From: GWA2-66-18 sp964537395
GTDB lineage: Bacteria; Elusimicrobiota; Elusimicrobia; UBA1565; UBA9628
Length of the DNA stretch: 64,000 nucleotides
Assembly: GCA_964537395.1 (NCBI GenBank)
Contig: CAZIBN010000010.1
Location: 1-64,000, forward strand
Reading direction: 5' to 3'
The notes beneath the pieces were generated by a model. That model was not told the DNA's origin, did not search any database, and saw nothing but the letters and a program-made list of their open reading frames with translations. Positions 30,837-38,364 of the stretch are shown here, one piece after another (within the stretch, counting starts at the first letter, position 1; each line of letters opens with the position of its first letter). Position numbers and translations under genes: made by a program.

Positions 30837-32194
30837 CGCAGGACCAAGGCACGATCCGCCGGGTCATCTTCGCCTCGAGCCTTGGCACTTTGTTCGAGTG
30901 GTACGACTTCTACCTCTACGGCAGCCTTGCCGTGTTCTTCGGCGCGAAGTTCTTCCCTCCCGGCAATGAGACGGCACAGCTGCTGGCGAGCCTCGCGACC
31001 TTCGGAGCCGGATTCGGCGTGCGGCCGCTGGGCGCGCTGGTGTTCGGGCACGTCGGCGACCTGGTCGGCCGCAAATACACCTTCCTCATCACGATGGCGA
31101 CGATGGGCCTCTCGACTGCACTCGTCGGCTTCCTTCCGACTTATGAGCAGGCCGGGCTTTGGGCGACGGCTGCCTTGGTCGGCCTACGGCTACTCCAGGG
31201 ATTAGCACTCGGAGGAGAGTACGGCGGGGCGGCAACCTACGTCGCCGAGCATGTCCCCGACGCCCGTCGCGGCTACTACACGGCCTACATTCAAACGACG
31301 GCGACGCTGGGTTTCTTCCTCAGCATGCTCGTCATCGGCGGAACGCGGATGTGGATGGGAGAAGCCGGGTTCAAGACGGGAGAAGACGTCGCCTTCGCCG
31401 GCTGGCGCATCCCCTTCATCTTCAGCTTCGCGTTGCTCGCCGTCAGCCTCTACATCCGCGTCACGATGAAGGAGAGCCCGCTCTTCACCAAGCTCAAGGC
31501 CGACGGCAAGCTGTCGGCCAATCCGCTCAAAGAAAGCTTCACCAATCCCGTCAACCTCCGCTATGTCCTCATCGCGCTGTTCGGGGCGACCGCGGGCCAG
31601 GGAGTCGTGTGGTACACGGGTCAGTTCTACGCGCTGACCTTCCTGCAGACCGCGCTCAAGCTCGACTGGAAGATCAGCTATCTCGTGGTCTCGGCGGCGT
31701 TGCTCATCGGCACGCCGCTGTTCCTCTTCTTCGGCGACCTGTCCGACAAGATCGGCCGCAAGCCGGTCATGCTCGGCGGCTGCGCGCTCGCAGCGCTGAC
31801 CTACATCCCGATCTACATGGCGATGAAGGCCTACTCCGATCCGCTGAACATCCCCGTGCTGATCATTCTCGTGGCGCTCCAGATGGTCTATGTCGCGATG
31901 GTCTACGGCCCGATCGCTGCCTTTCTCGTGGAGCTGTTCCCCACGAACATCCGCTACACCTCGATGTCCCTGCCCTATCACATCGGCAACGGCTGGTTCG
32001 GCGGCTTCCTGCCGCTGATCGCCACCGCGCTCACCACCTCCGACTGGGCGAAGAGGACTCTGGGCGAGGGCGCGCTCTATGCGGGGCTCATCTACCCGAT
32101 CGCGGTCTGCCTTCTCACGCTCACGGTCGGCGGCCTCTACATCCGCGAGACGAAAGACCACAAGATCGACACGGCGGAACGGCTCCCATCCTAA
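30833..32194 (+). CDS. MFS transporter, metabolite:H+ symporter (MHS) family
   Basis: 453 residues with about twelve membrane segments. The N-terminus LFEWYDFYLYGSLAVFF is the hallmark of the MHS/ProP-ShiA group. The inter-helix motifs GHVGDLVGRKYTF (about 76-88) and the mirrored FGDLSDKIGRKPVM (about 300-313) are both intact. GLALGGEYGGAATYVAEH is the conserved helix 4-5 region. It imports a small organic acid, betaine or similar metabolite with protons; the substrate cannot be assigned. Its ATG overlaps the stop of a 30-codon leader ORF. Confidence 0.9.
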   Translation: MTQDQGTIRRVIFASSLGTLFEWYDFYLYGSLAVFFGAKFFPPGNETAQLLASLATFGAGFGVRPLGALVFGHVGDLVGRKYTFLITMATMGLSTALVGFLPTYEQAGLWATAALVGLRLLQGLALGGEYGGAATYVAEHVPDARRGYYTAYIQTTATLGFFLSMLVIGGTRMWMGEAGFKTGEDVAFAGWRIPFIFSFALLAVSLYIRVTMKESPLFTKLKADGKLSANPLKESFTNPVNLRYVLIALFGATAGQGVVWYTGQFYALTFLQTALKLDWKISYLVVSAALLIGTPLFLFFGDLSDKIGRKPVMLGGCALAALTYIPIYMAMKAYSDPLNIPVLIILVALQMVYVAMVYGPIAAFLVELFPTNIRYTSMSLPYHIGNGWFGGFLPLIATALTTSDWAKRTLGEGALYAGLIYPIAVCLLTLTVGGLYIRETKDHKIDTAERLPS

Positions 32195-32218
32195 CACCGA
32201 TATAGGGAGGAACCCTAT

Positions 32219-32291
32219 AAACACGAAACCCCCCGCTTTACTCGCGGAGGGTCTAGGTCCCGACATTTCTAGTTACGGGTTCGAAAGCGAC
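32219..32291 (-). ncRNA. Small RNA, copy 2 of a two-copy family
   Basis: A free-standing transcript of about 73 nt in the gap between convergent genes. It has its own promoter (TGCTATAAT) and terminator: 8-bp stem CCCTCCGC / GCGGGGGG, tail TTTCGTGTTT (32219-32228 on the plus strand). The core TTCGAACCCGTAAC (32272-32285) and AGAAATGTCGGGACC (32256-32270), read on the minus strand, is the same as copy 1 at 17186-17215. Stem and loop sequences of the terminators differ while pairing and tail are kept, as expected for a structured RNA under selection. Confidence 0.75.
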
Positions 32292-32297
32292 AACAAG

Positions 32298-32326
32298 ATT
32301 ATAGCATGGATATCGGCGTTTGTCCA
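32298..32326 (-). promoter_or_regulatory. Promoter of small RNA copy 2
   Basis: On the minus strand TGGACA (32321-32326) is 17 bp before TATAAT (32298-32303), which is preceded by TGC to give an extended -10. A TTGACT at 32326-32331 is 22 bp away and less likely to be the -35. Confidence 0.82.
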
Positions 32327-32340
32327 GTCAATTGCGCAGT

Positions 32341-34554
32341 TCAGTCCACAAGAACCGACGGCTGCGCGAAGCGCGTCTTGGCCTCGCCGGCAAGGCTGAG
32401 CAGCTCGTTGACCGGGCGGCCCCGCTTGAGGACATAGTGGGCCGAGAGCTTCTTCTCCTTCTTCGAGCGCTCCACGTTGGCGACGAAGTCCGCGGTCATG
32501 TTCATCGGGTCGATGAGCTGGACGAACACCCGCAAAGCTTCCTCGTGAGGCAGCTTGCTCTGGCCCAATCCTCCGAAGGCTTTTGCCAGCGCCGCGGTAC
32601 GGGCCTCGTTGTCCGGAGCGTTGCGCGCCTCCGCCAGATCGGCGATCAGCCCCGCGGCCACCTTGGCCATGTGCTCGATCTCACCCGCTTCGTAGCTGCG
32701 GCCGCGGCGCTCGTCATCTCGATCCGGGAACGCCTTGCGGGCCGCCCTCCAGTCGTACTCGACTTCGCCGTTCTTCGCATTGAGCCGGCCGTTGTCTAAG
32801 AGCCACTTCGCGGCCGGGATCGAATCGGCGGTCGCGGCATAGGCTTTCATGATGTCATCGGCCGTGGCCGCGAGAAGGTCCTTGACGCCCTCCTGGCTGA
32901 ACACGAGGGTGAAGGCGATCGAGCCTTTGCGATTGGCGTTCTCCGACCGGATCTCGTCGCCATGGCGGGAAAATTCAGGAGCCGGAGGCTCAGGCAGATC
33001 CTTCGCGAGCGGTATCGCCATGCGCGGGTTCGGGCCGTTGCCGCGGGTGCCGGCCAGCGCCATGAGATCGCTGAATTGCTTGGCATCCTCGCGGACGCTG
33101 CTCTCCGTGGCGCGCAGAAAGCCGTGTTGCTGGAGGTACACCACGATCGGCGCGCCGTACTCCTCGCCGGCGCGGGCCGCGGTCACGACCTGGACATCGC
33201 GCTGAACGCTGTTCTTGACCAGCGGGCCGACCCAGGGGATGTTGAAGTACTCGCTCTGGCGAGACTTGTCCGCACGCTCGAAATGGATCTTTCCCTGCAC
33301 GTCGGTGTAGCGCGTCATCGTATCCTCGCCGCGCTGCTTGCTCCAATGCTGTGAGGTGATGAAGGGCAGGTTGAAGGTGGTGGACTTCGCGTCCAGGCTG
33401 TACGCGTTGATCGCGGCGAAGGCCGCGGCGCCGAGCTCCTTGTTGTGATCCTCCATGAGCTTGAGGTAGGCCGCCTCGGTGGAATCGCTCGTCGCCTGCT
33501 GGGTGCCCATGTTCCAGGCCATCTTGACGAGGGATTGGAAATCGCCGTGCAGCGCCTGCGCGACGGCCTCGGCCTGCGCCGGGTCGCGCGGGTCGACCAG
33601 GTACTCGAGCACGACGCGCTTGCCCTGCGAGCGGGACTTGGAGAAGCCGAGCGAAGCGCTGGTGTAGCGATGGAGCTGCTTGGCGAGCTCGCGGTCGATG
33701 AGCTTGGCGAGGATGTTCGCGCCAAGCGAGGCGAACTCATAGGCCGGGATGGTCTGCACGAGGCTGGCGCCCTTCGTGCGGATCTCGACGCGGTCGACGC
33801 GGAAGCGGAAGCGCAGCTGTGATTCCGAGAGGCGATAAACGGTGAGGGTGGCGGCGCCGCTCTCGGTGCCGTTGAAGGAGAGAGAGACGTTCAGGTTCTC
33901 AGCGAGCGTATCGCCGATCGATTCGGTGTGGCCGACGGTCAGGCTGAACGGCAGGCGCCACAGCTCGCCGACCTTCATGGCGGTGATGCGCTCGGCCTTG
34001 AACGGGAGGACGGTCTTGATGTCGCGCAGATCGATAAGGGTGTCGAGCTCCTTACACGTCGCCTTCCCCGCGAGGGGACGGATCACCATCGAGCCGCCTT
34101 CGACGCGGCCGCCGACCCACAGCCCGATCGTCGCGCCCGCCGCTTCGCTGATCACCTTGGAGAAGCCATGTCCGTAGCCGACGCTCAGCCGCTCCTCATC
34201 GACGATGGTCAGGCGTCCGTCGGGAAGCTGCGCGAGATAACGGCTCAGGCCGGCGCCGGTGCCGCTGAAATCTCCGGGGAGGTTGTAATCGTACTTGCCC
34301 TTGATATGGCGGCACAGCTGGTCGAGGACTCGCTCGCGGAGCTTCTCGCCGAATCTCACGCGCTCAGGCGCGGAGAAGCCGCCTTCCGGGGTGGTGGGGC
34401 CGACCGGAGAATCGGGGGTCGCGGTCCCCGACGACACGAACGTGTCCCACTCGCTGTCGGGCTCGCTCATCAGCTTGAACTGCGCGAAGGCCGGGGTAGA
34501 CGCGAAAAGAACGGCGGCGACGATCCAGGCGGCGCGGTTGGGGCGTTGGCTCAT
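32341..34554 (-). CDS. Large exported protein of unknown function
   Basis: 737 residues. Start MSQRPNRAAWIVAAVLFASTPAFAQ is chosen for the classic signal peptide; the frame is open 47 codons further upstream with no such feature. The mature protein has a mixed beta-rich first half and a helical C-terminal third. Segment KIHFERADKSRQSEYF (about 418-433) shares FERADKSR with the exported protein at 23624-25726. It contains only one or two Cys and no recognised catalytic motif. A GGCC-type box lies at 34587-34605 and TTACAAT just before the start is a plausible -10. The gene ends 37 bp before the small-RNA promoter. Confidence 0.73.
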   Translation of the reverse strand: MSQRPNRAAWIVAAVLFASTPAFAQFKLMSEPDSEWDTFVSSGTATPDSPVGPTTPEGGFSAPERVRFGEKLRERVLDQLCRHIKGKYDYNLPGDFSGTGAGLSRYLAQLPDGRLTIVDEERLSVGYGHGFSKVISEAAGATIGLWVGGRVEGGSMVIRPLAGKATCKELDTLIDLRDIKTVLPFKAERITAMKVGELWRLPFSLTVGHTESIGDTLAENLNVSLSFNGTESGAATLTVYRLSESQLRFRFRVDRVEIRTKGASLVQTIPAYEFASLGANILAKLIDRELAKQLHRYTSASLGFSKSRSQGKRVVLEYLVDPRDPAQAEAVAQALHGDFQSLVKMAWNMGTQQATSDSTEAAYLKLMEDHNKELGAAAFAAINAYSLDAKSTTFNLPFITSQHWSKQRGEDTMTRYTDVQGKIHFERADKSRQSEYFNIPWVGPLVKNSVQRDVQVVTAARAGEEYGAPIVVYLQQHGFLRATESSVREDAKQFSDLMALAGTRGNGPNPRMAIPLAKDLPEPPAPEFSRHGDEIRSENANRKGSIAFTLVFSQEGVKDLLAATADDIMKAYAATADSIPAAKWLLDNGRLNAKNGEVEYDWRAARKAFPDRDDERRGRSYEAGEIEHMAKVAAGLIADLAEARNAPDNEARTAALAKAFGGLGQSKLPHEEALRVFVQLIDPMNMTADFVANVERSKKEKKLSAHYVLKRGRPVNELLSLAGEAKTRFAQPSVLVD

Positions 34555-34586
34555 GACATTATTGTAAGCCACGCCCGGCCGCATGT

Positions 34587-34605
34587 CGGGGGCCTTAGGA
34601 CCTAG
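34587..34605 (-). promoter_or_regulatory. GGCC-box upstream of an exported-protein gene
   Basis: Read on the minus strand: CTAGGTCCTAAGGCCCCC, about 33 bp before the ATG at 34554. A shorter member of the box family, retaining CTAGG, CC, TAA and GGCC. Confidence 0.5.
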
Positions 34606-34637
34606 AGATTGATTTTTACCCGACTTTAATCCGGGAG

Positions 34638-35426
34638 CTACTTCCCGTTCTTTTCGGAGAACAGCGCGTCGAAAAAGGAATGCATCGCTTCCCACGAGCG
34701 CCGGTCGGCAACCTTATTATAGGCCATGCCCTTCGCCGTGTCGGTGCCGGCCTCGGGAACGGTGAAGCTGTGCACGGCACCGCCGTACTGGACGAACTGC
34801 CAGTCGGCCTTGGACTTGCGCATCTCATCCAGGAACCCGGGCACGCCGGGGTTGACGAAGGCGTCGTCGGCGCCGTGAAGCACGAGGATGGAGGCCTTGG
34901 GCGTCTCGGTCGCCGGCACGGGCGTGGCGAGGTTGCCGTGGAAGCTCACGACGCCCTTCAGGTCAGCTCCGGCCCGGGCCAGCTCGATGACGGTCGTGCC
35001 GCCGAAGCAGTAGCCGATGGCTCCCAGTTGCTTGAGATCGACGAAAGGAAGCTTCTTGAGCTGCTCAAGCCCGGCCAAGGCGCGCCTGCGCATCGCGGCG
35101 CGGTCGCCGAAGAACGCCCCGGCGAGCTTGCCCGCCTCCTCATGATCCTTCGCGTACACACCCTTGCCGTACATATCGACGGCGAACGCGGTGAAGCCGA
35201 GCTTGGCCAGCTGCTCCGTGCGGCGGCGGGCGTACGGGCCGTGGCCCCACCACTCGTGCACGACGAGAATGCCGGGGCGGGAGTCCCGGAAGCCGTCCTC
35301 CCAGGCCGCGTAGCCCTGGAGCACGACGTCGCCGTCCTTATATTCGATGGCCTTGGTCTGGATGCGGGCGTTCGCGGTCAAAGACGCGACGAGGGCGAGC
35401 ACGGCGGCCAGAAGAAGTTTTTTCAT
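34638..35426 (-). CDS. Exported dienelactone hydrolase family protein
   Basis: 262 residues. Signal peptide MKKLLLAAVLALVASLTANA. An alpha/beta-hydrolase core follows: ILVVHEWWGHGPYARRRTEQLA (Glu and oxyanion region, about 54-75), nucleophile Cys in GAIGYCFGG (about 141-149), Asp in LVLHGADDAFVNP (about 197-209) and His in GGAVHSFTVPEAG (about 222-234). The C-D-H triad is that of dienelactone hydrolases. Exported members have uncertain ester or lactone substrates. It shares its strand with the small membrane gene 35445-35825 (18-bp gap). Confidence 0.88.
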   Translation of the reverse strand: MKKLLLAAVLALVASLTANARIQTKAIEYKDGDVVLQGYAAWEDGFRDSRPGILVVHEWWGHGPYARRRTEQLAKLGFTAFAVDMYGKGVYAKDHEEAGKLAGAFFGDRAAMRRRALAGLEQLKKLPFVDLKQLGAIGYCFGGTTVIELARAGADLKGVVSFHGNLATPVPATETPKASILVLHGADDAFVNPGVPGFLDEMRKSKADWQFVQYGGAVHSFTVPEAGTDTAKGMAYNKVADRRSWEAMHSFFDALFSEKNGK

Positions 35427-35444
35427 GGGAATGAGGATATCAAA

Positions 35445-35825
35445 TCACGGCTGGGATTCGTCCGTGACTCGCTTCGCGTCGCGAAGCAAACCGGAGGCGT
35501 TCATGAGGTTCGACGCTCCGGACAGGAAGAGCCAGGCCGAGAACAACGCCAGAAGCCCCCCGAACCCGACCACGCCCTGGCCGAGTGTCGACTCCGCCGC
35601 AAGGAAGCGAACCGTCATGAAGCCCCAGCCGGTGGAGCCGAAGAGCACGGCGTACGCCCATCGGCGCATGCCTTTGGCGATCGCGCGCCAGGCCAACGCC
35701 CGCACGTCGGCGGCTGCGTCCGGCGCCTCCTGGCCGGCCGCGCGCCGGGAGGCCATGACCGTCGAGTAGTTGGCGAGCGCGAAGAAAGCGGCCATCACCA
35801 CGAGCAACGGCGTCATCCATTCCAT
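35445..35825 (-). CDS. Small integral membrane protein, unknown function
   Basis: 126 residues with three or four hydrophobic segments: LLVVMAAFFALANYSTVMA (about 7-25), MRRWAYAVLFGSTGWGFMTV (about 53-72) and VVGFGGLLALFSAWLFLSGA (about 85-104). A polar Arg/Ala-rich loop lies between the first two. No family is recognised. It is upstream of the dienelactone hydrolase gene on the same strand and probably co-transcribed. Confidence 0.65.
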   Translation of the reverse strand: MEWMTPLLVVMAAFFALANYSTVMASRRAAGQEAPDAAADVRALAWRAIAKGMRRWAYAVLFGSTGWGFMTVRFLAAESTLGQGVVGFGGLLALFSAWLFLSGASNLMNASGLLRDAKRVTDESQP

Positions 35826-35922
35826 GGCCGGAGTATAGCCCCGGCGAAACGAAGGCGCAACATCCTTCGTCTATCATCGGGTCACACCACGATGACACGC
35901 CGAGGATCCCCCGCCTTTTCAT

Positions 35923-35955
35923 CTAGGCCTAATGGCCCATTTCGACCCGGGCCCT
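35923..35955 (+). promoter_or_regulatory. GGCC-box upstream of an exported-protein gene
   Basis: CTAGGCCTAATGGCCCAT followed by TTCGACCCGGGCCC, about 65 bp before the ATG at 36021. This is the cleanest copy of the box family. GGCTACCCT nearer the start may serve as the -10. Confidence 0.6.
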
Positions 35956-36020
35956 TCGCTCTTGCCCATCCAGTCCGCAGGCCCCCGACGACGGGCTGTT
36001 TCGCGGCTACCCTTAAAGCA

Positions 36021-36737
36021 ATGAAGGTCCTCGCGATAGTCCTGCTGGTCCTGGCCTCCCCCCTCCGCGCCGAGGACTGGGCCGAGTCCGCCCGCCCCAT
36101 CTATCGCGGCGTGGAAGCCGTCGCCGACAGCGTGTACGGCCTGGTGCGCGGCCATCTGATCTCCGCGGTCATCCCCGGCGGCCTTTCGCGCCGCATGAGC
36201 GCCGTGCCCGTCGCGACCTCCGACAAGATCTTCGCCGATCGCCTGCGCTACCGCCAGGAGAAGGCGGCTCGCCGCCTTCTTGAAGAGCGCCCGGTCGGCC
36301 CGATGGGCCAGGCCGATGCCTCCGCCTGGCAGCGCAACGCCGCCGGCGCGCACGTGACCGTGCTGACCGACGCCGTCGCTGACGCACTGATCCGCCGCTA
36401 CCAGCTCGAACGCTTCGGCCGGGACTCGGGAGCCTACGCCTCCAACCTCTCCAACTGGGACCCGGAGTTCGTGGTCTCCGCCGGCGTCCTCGGCGGCGCC
36501 TACCTTTATGTCGCGGGCCTGCGCACCGACTTCAATGTCGGCCCCATGCGCGTGGACTTCGACACCCGCCCCGGCGCGGCCGTGCAGGGCGCGATATTGA
36601 ACGGAGACGCGCGCGGCCTGGCCGCGCTGACGCTCTCCCGCCGCGGCTCGCCGGTCTCGCTCAAGACCGAGTGGGGCGTCAAGGACGGCCGCATGGCCTC
36701 CGAGCGCGTCGGCGTGAACTACTCCACGCGTTTCTAG
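36021..36737 (+). CDS. Exported protein of unknown function
   Basis: 238 residues. Signal peptide MKVLAIVLLVLASPLRAEDW. A helical N-terminal half (Arg/Ala-rich, about 25-130) is followed by alternating hydrophobic strands in the last 80 residues (FVVSAGVLGGAYLYVAGL, then NVGPMRVDFDTRPGA, ending in YSTRF). The terminal aromatic-x-Phe and the strand pattern would suit an outer-membrane-associated protein, but it is too short for a confident barrel. The gene stands alone, with a GGCC-box upstream and a palindromic repeat downstream. Confidence 0.7.
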   Translation: MKVLAIVLLVLASPLRAEDWAESARPIYRGVEAVADSVYGLVRGHLISAVIPGGLSRRMSAVPVATSDKIFADRLRYRQEKAARRLLEERPVGPMGQADASAWQRNAAGAHVTVLTDAVADALIRRYQLERFGRDSGAYASNLSNWDPEFVVSAGVLGGAYLYVAGLRTDFNVGPMRVDFDTRPGAAVQGAILNGDARGLAALTLSRRGSPVSLKTEWGVKDGRMASERVGVNYSTRF

Positions 36738-36769
36738 GAGCGTGTCCGAGCGATCGTCATCGGCGCGTT

Positions 36770-36830
36770 GATCTACGGCAATGGATAATGACTCGTTCCG
36801 GAACGAGCGATTATCATTGAGAATAGATCA
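36770..36830. repeat. Dispersed palindrome, copy B (TCCGGA core)
   Basis: GATCTACGGCAAT is followed by an imperfect inverted repeat (36784-36815) around ACTCGTTCCGGAACGAG, then TATCATTGAGAATAGATCA. It is related to 10803-10854 in the opposite orientation. It lies just after the end of the exported-protein gene at 36737. The rest of the gap to 36935 shows nothing else. Confidence 0.65.
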
Positions 36831-36935
36831 AGAGAAGGGCTCCGAGGTTACCGCTCAGCTCCTGCCTAGCTCGCGCCCGGCCTGAAAAGCTAACATACGC
36901 CATTCAATAATTTTCCGTTACGGGGAAGAATCGAC

Positions 36936-38288
36936 ATGGGCCAGGACCTGAAAGCCGCGAAGACCAAATCCGCTTATGTGCTCGACCTCATCGGCAAGAA
37001 GACGCTCAGCGCCGTCGAGAAGAAGAACGTCATCAAGGAGTCGGTGAAGTTCTGGATCGACCACGTCAACGAGGGCTTTCTTAAATACCGGAAGTCGGTC
37101 AGCACCGATTACACGGCCGTCGAGTGGGAAGACGACGGCGCCGTTTTCCGCGACATCAACGGCAAAGAGTTCCTCGACATGCTCGGAGGCTTCGGCGTTT
37201 ACGTCACCGGCCACCGCCACCCCAAGGTGCTCAAGGCCGTCATCGACCAGCTCGGCCGCCAGGGCATCCACTCACAGGAGCTCATCGACCCCCTGCGCAC
37301 CTACCTCGCCCACCTCGTCTCGCTGATCACGCCCGGCGACCTCAAGTACTCCTTTTTCACCAACTCCGGAACCGAGTCGATCGAGGGCTGCCTGAAGATG
37401 GCCGTTCTCACGACGGGGCGCCACAAGTTCATCGGCGCCATCGGCGGCTTTCACGGCAAGAGCATGGGCGCCCTCGGCGGCACCTCCAAGGCCATCTTCC
37501 GCGAGCCTTTCCTGCCCCTGCTGAACTGGTCGCATGTGCCCTTCGGGAACATCGACGCGCTGCAGACGATGATGGAGTCCTGCGACTTCTCCGGAGACCG
37601 CGTCGCCGCCGTCGTGCTCGAGCCCATTCTGGGCGAGGGCGGCATCGTCGTCGCCCCTCCCGGCTACCTCGCCGCGGCACGCGAGCTGTGCGACAAGTTC
37701 GGCGCGATGCTCGTCTTCGACGAGATCCAGTCCGGCATGGGCCGCACCGGCAAGATGTTCGCCTGCCAGCACGACGGCGTCGTGCCAGACCTGATGGCGC
37801 TCGGCAAAGGCTTCGGCGGCGGCATCATGCCCATCGGCGCGGTCGTCGGCACGGCCAAGACCTGGGAGAAGTACATCGACAACCCGTTCCTGCACACGAC
37901 GACCTTCGGCGGCAACCCCCCCGCCTGCGCGGCCGCCATCGCCACGATCAACGTGCTTCTCGACGAGGACCTGCCCCGCCAGGCCGCGGAAAAGGGCGAG
38001 TATATGCTTAAGCAGCTGAATGCGCTCGCCGGCAAGTATTCGAAGGTCCTCAAGCTCGCGCGCGGACGCGGCCTCATGCTCGGCATGGAGTTCACCGACA
38101 ACGACCTCGGCTATGAGGTCGCCAAGCAGCTGTTCGGCCGCAACATCCTGATCAGCGGCACCTACATCAACGCCCGCGTCCTGCGCCTGGAGCCCGCGCT
38201 GACGATCAGCCGCGCCCAGCTCGATCAGTTCCTGGCCGCGCTCGAGGAGTCCCTCAAGGCCGTGTACAAGGCGCGCAAGCTCAAATAG
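36936..38288 (+). CDS. patA: Putrescine (class III) aminotransferase
   Basis: 450 residues, the length of PatA/YgjG. The N-terminal KKTLSAVEKKNVIKESVKFW helix is characteristic of that subgroup. Fold-type I PLP motifs: FTNSGTESIEG (about 142-152), GGFHGKSMGALG, LVFDEIQSGMGRTG (Asp/Gln contacts, about 264-277) and the Schiff-base Lys in LMALGKGFGGG (about 292). It transfers the amino group of putrescine (or another diamine/omega-amino donor) to 2-oxoglutarate. The gene is monocistronic. GCTAACAT precedes it at a distance, and the start is otherwise supported by the conserved N-terminus. Confidence 0.9.
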   Translation: MGQDLKAAKTKSAYVLDLIGKKTLSAVEKKNVIKESVKFWIDHVNEGFLKYRKSVSTDYTAVEWEDDGAVFRDINGKEFLDMLGGFGVYVTGHRHPKVLKAVIDQLGRQGIHSQELIDPLRTYLAHLVSLITPGDLKYSFFTNSGTESIEGCLKMAVLTTGRHKFIGAIGGFHGKSMGALGGTSKAIFREPFLPLLNWSHVPFGNIDALQTMMESCDFSGDRVAAVVLEPILGEGGIVVAPPGYLAAARELCDKFGAMLVFDEIQSGMGRTGKMFACQHDGVVPDLMALGKGFGGGIMPIGAVVGTAKTWEKYIDNPFLHTTTFGGNPPACAAAIATINVLLDEDLPRQAAEKGEYMLKQLNALAGKYSKVLKLARGRGLMLGMEFTDNDLGYEVAKQLFGRNILISGTYINARVLRLEPALTISRAQLDQFLAALEESLKAVYKARKLK

Positions 38289-38364
38289 TCGCCGCGACAG
38301 CGTAAAAAGTTATCCCCAGCGTTTCCAACGTTGGAAGTACTTAGGATAAGTCGCTAGGCTCGAG

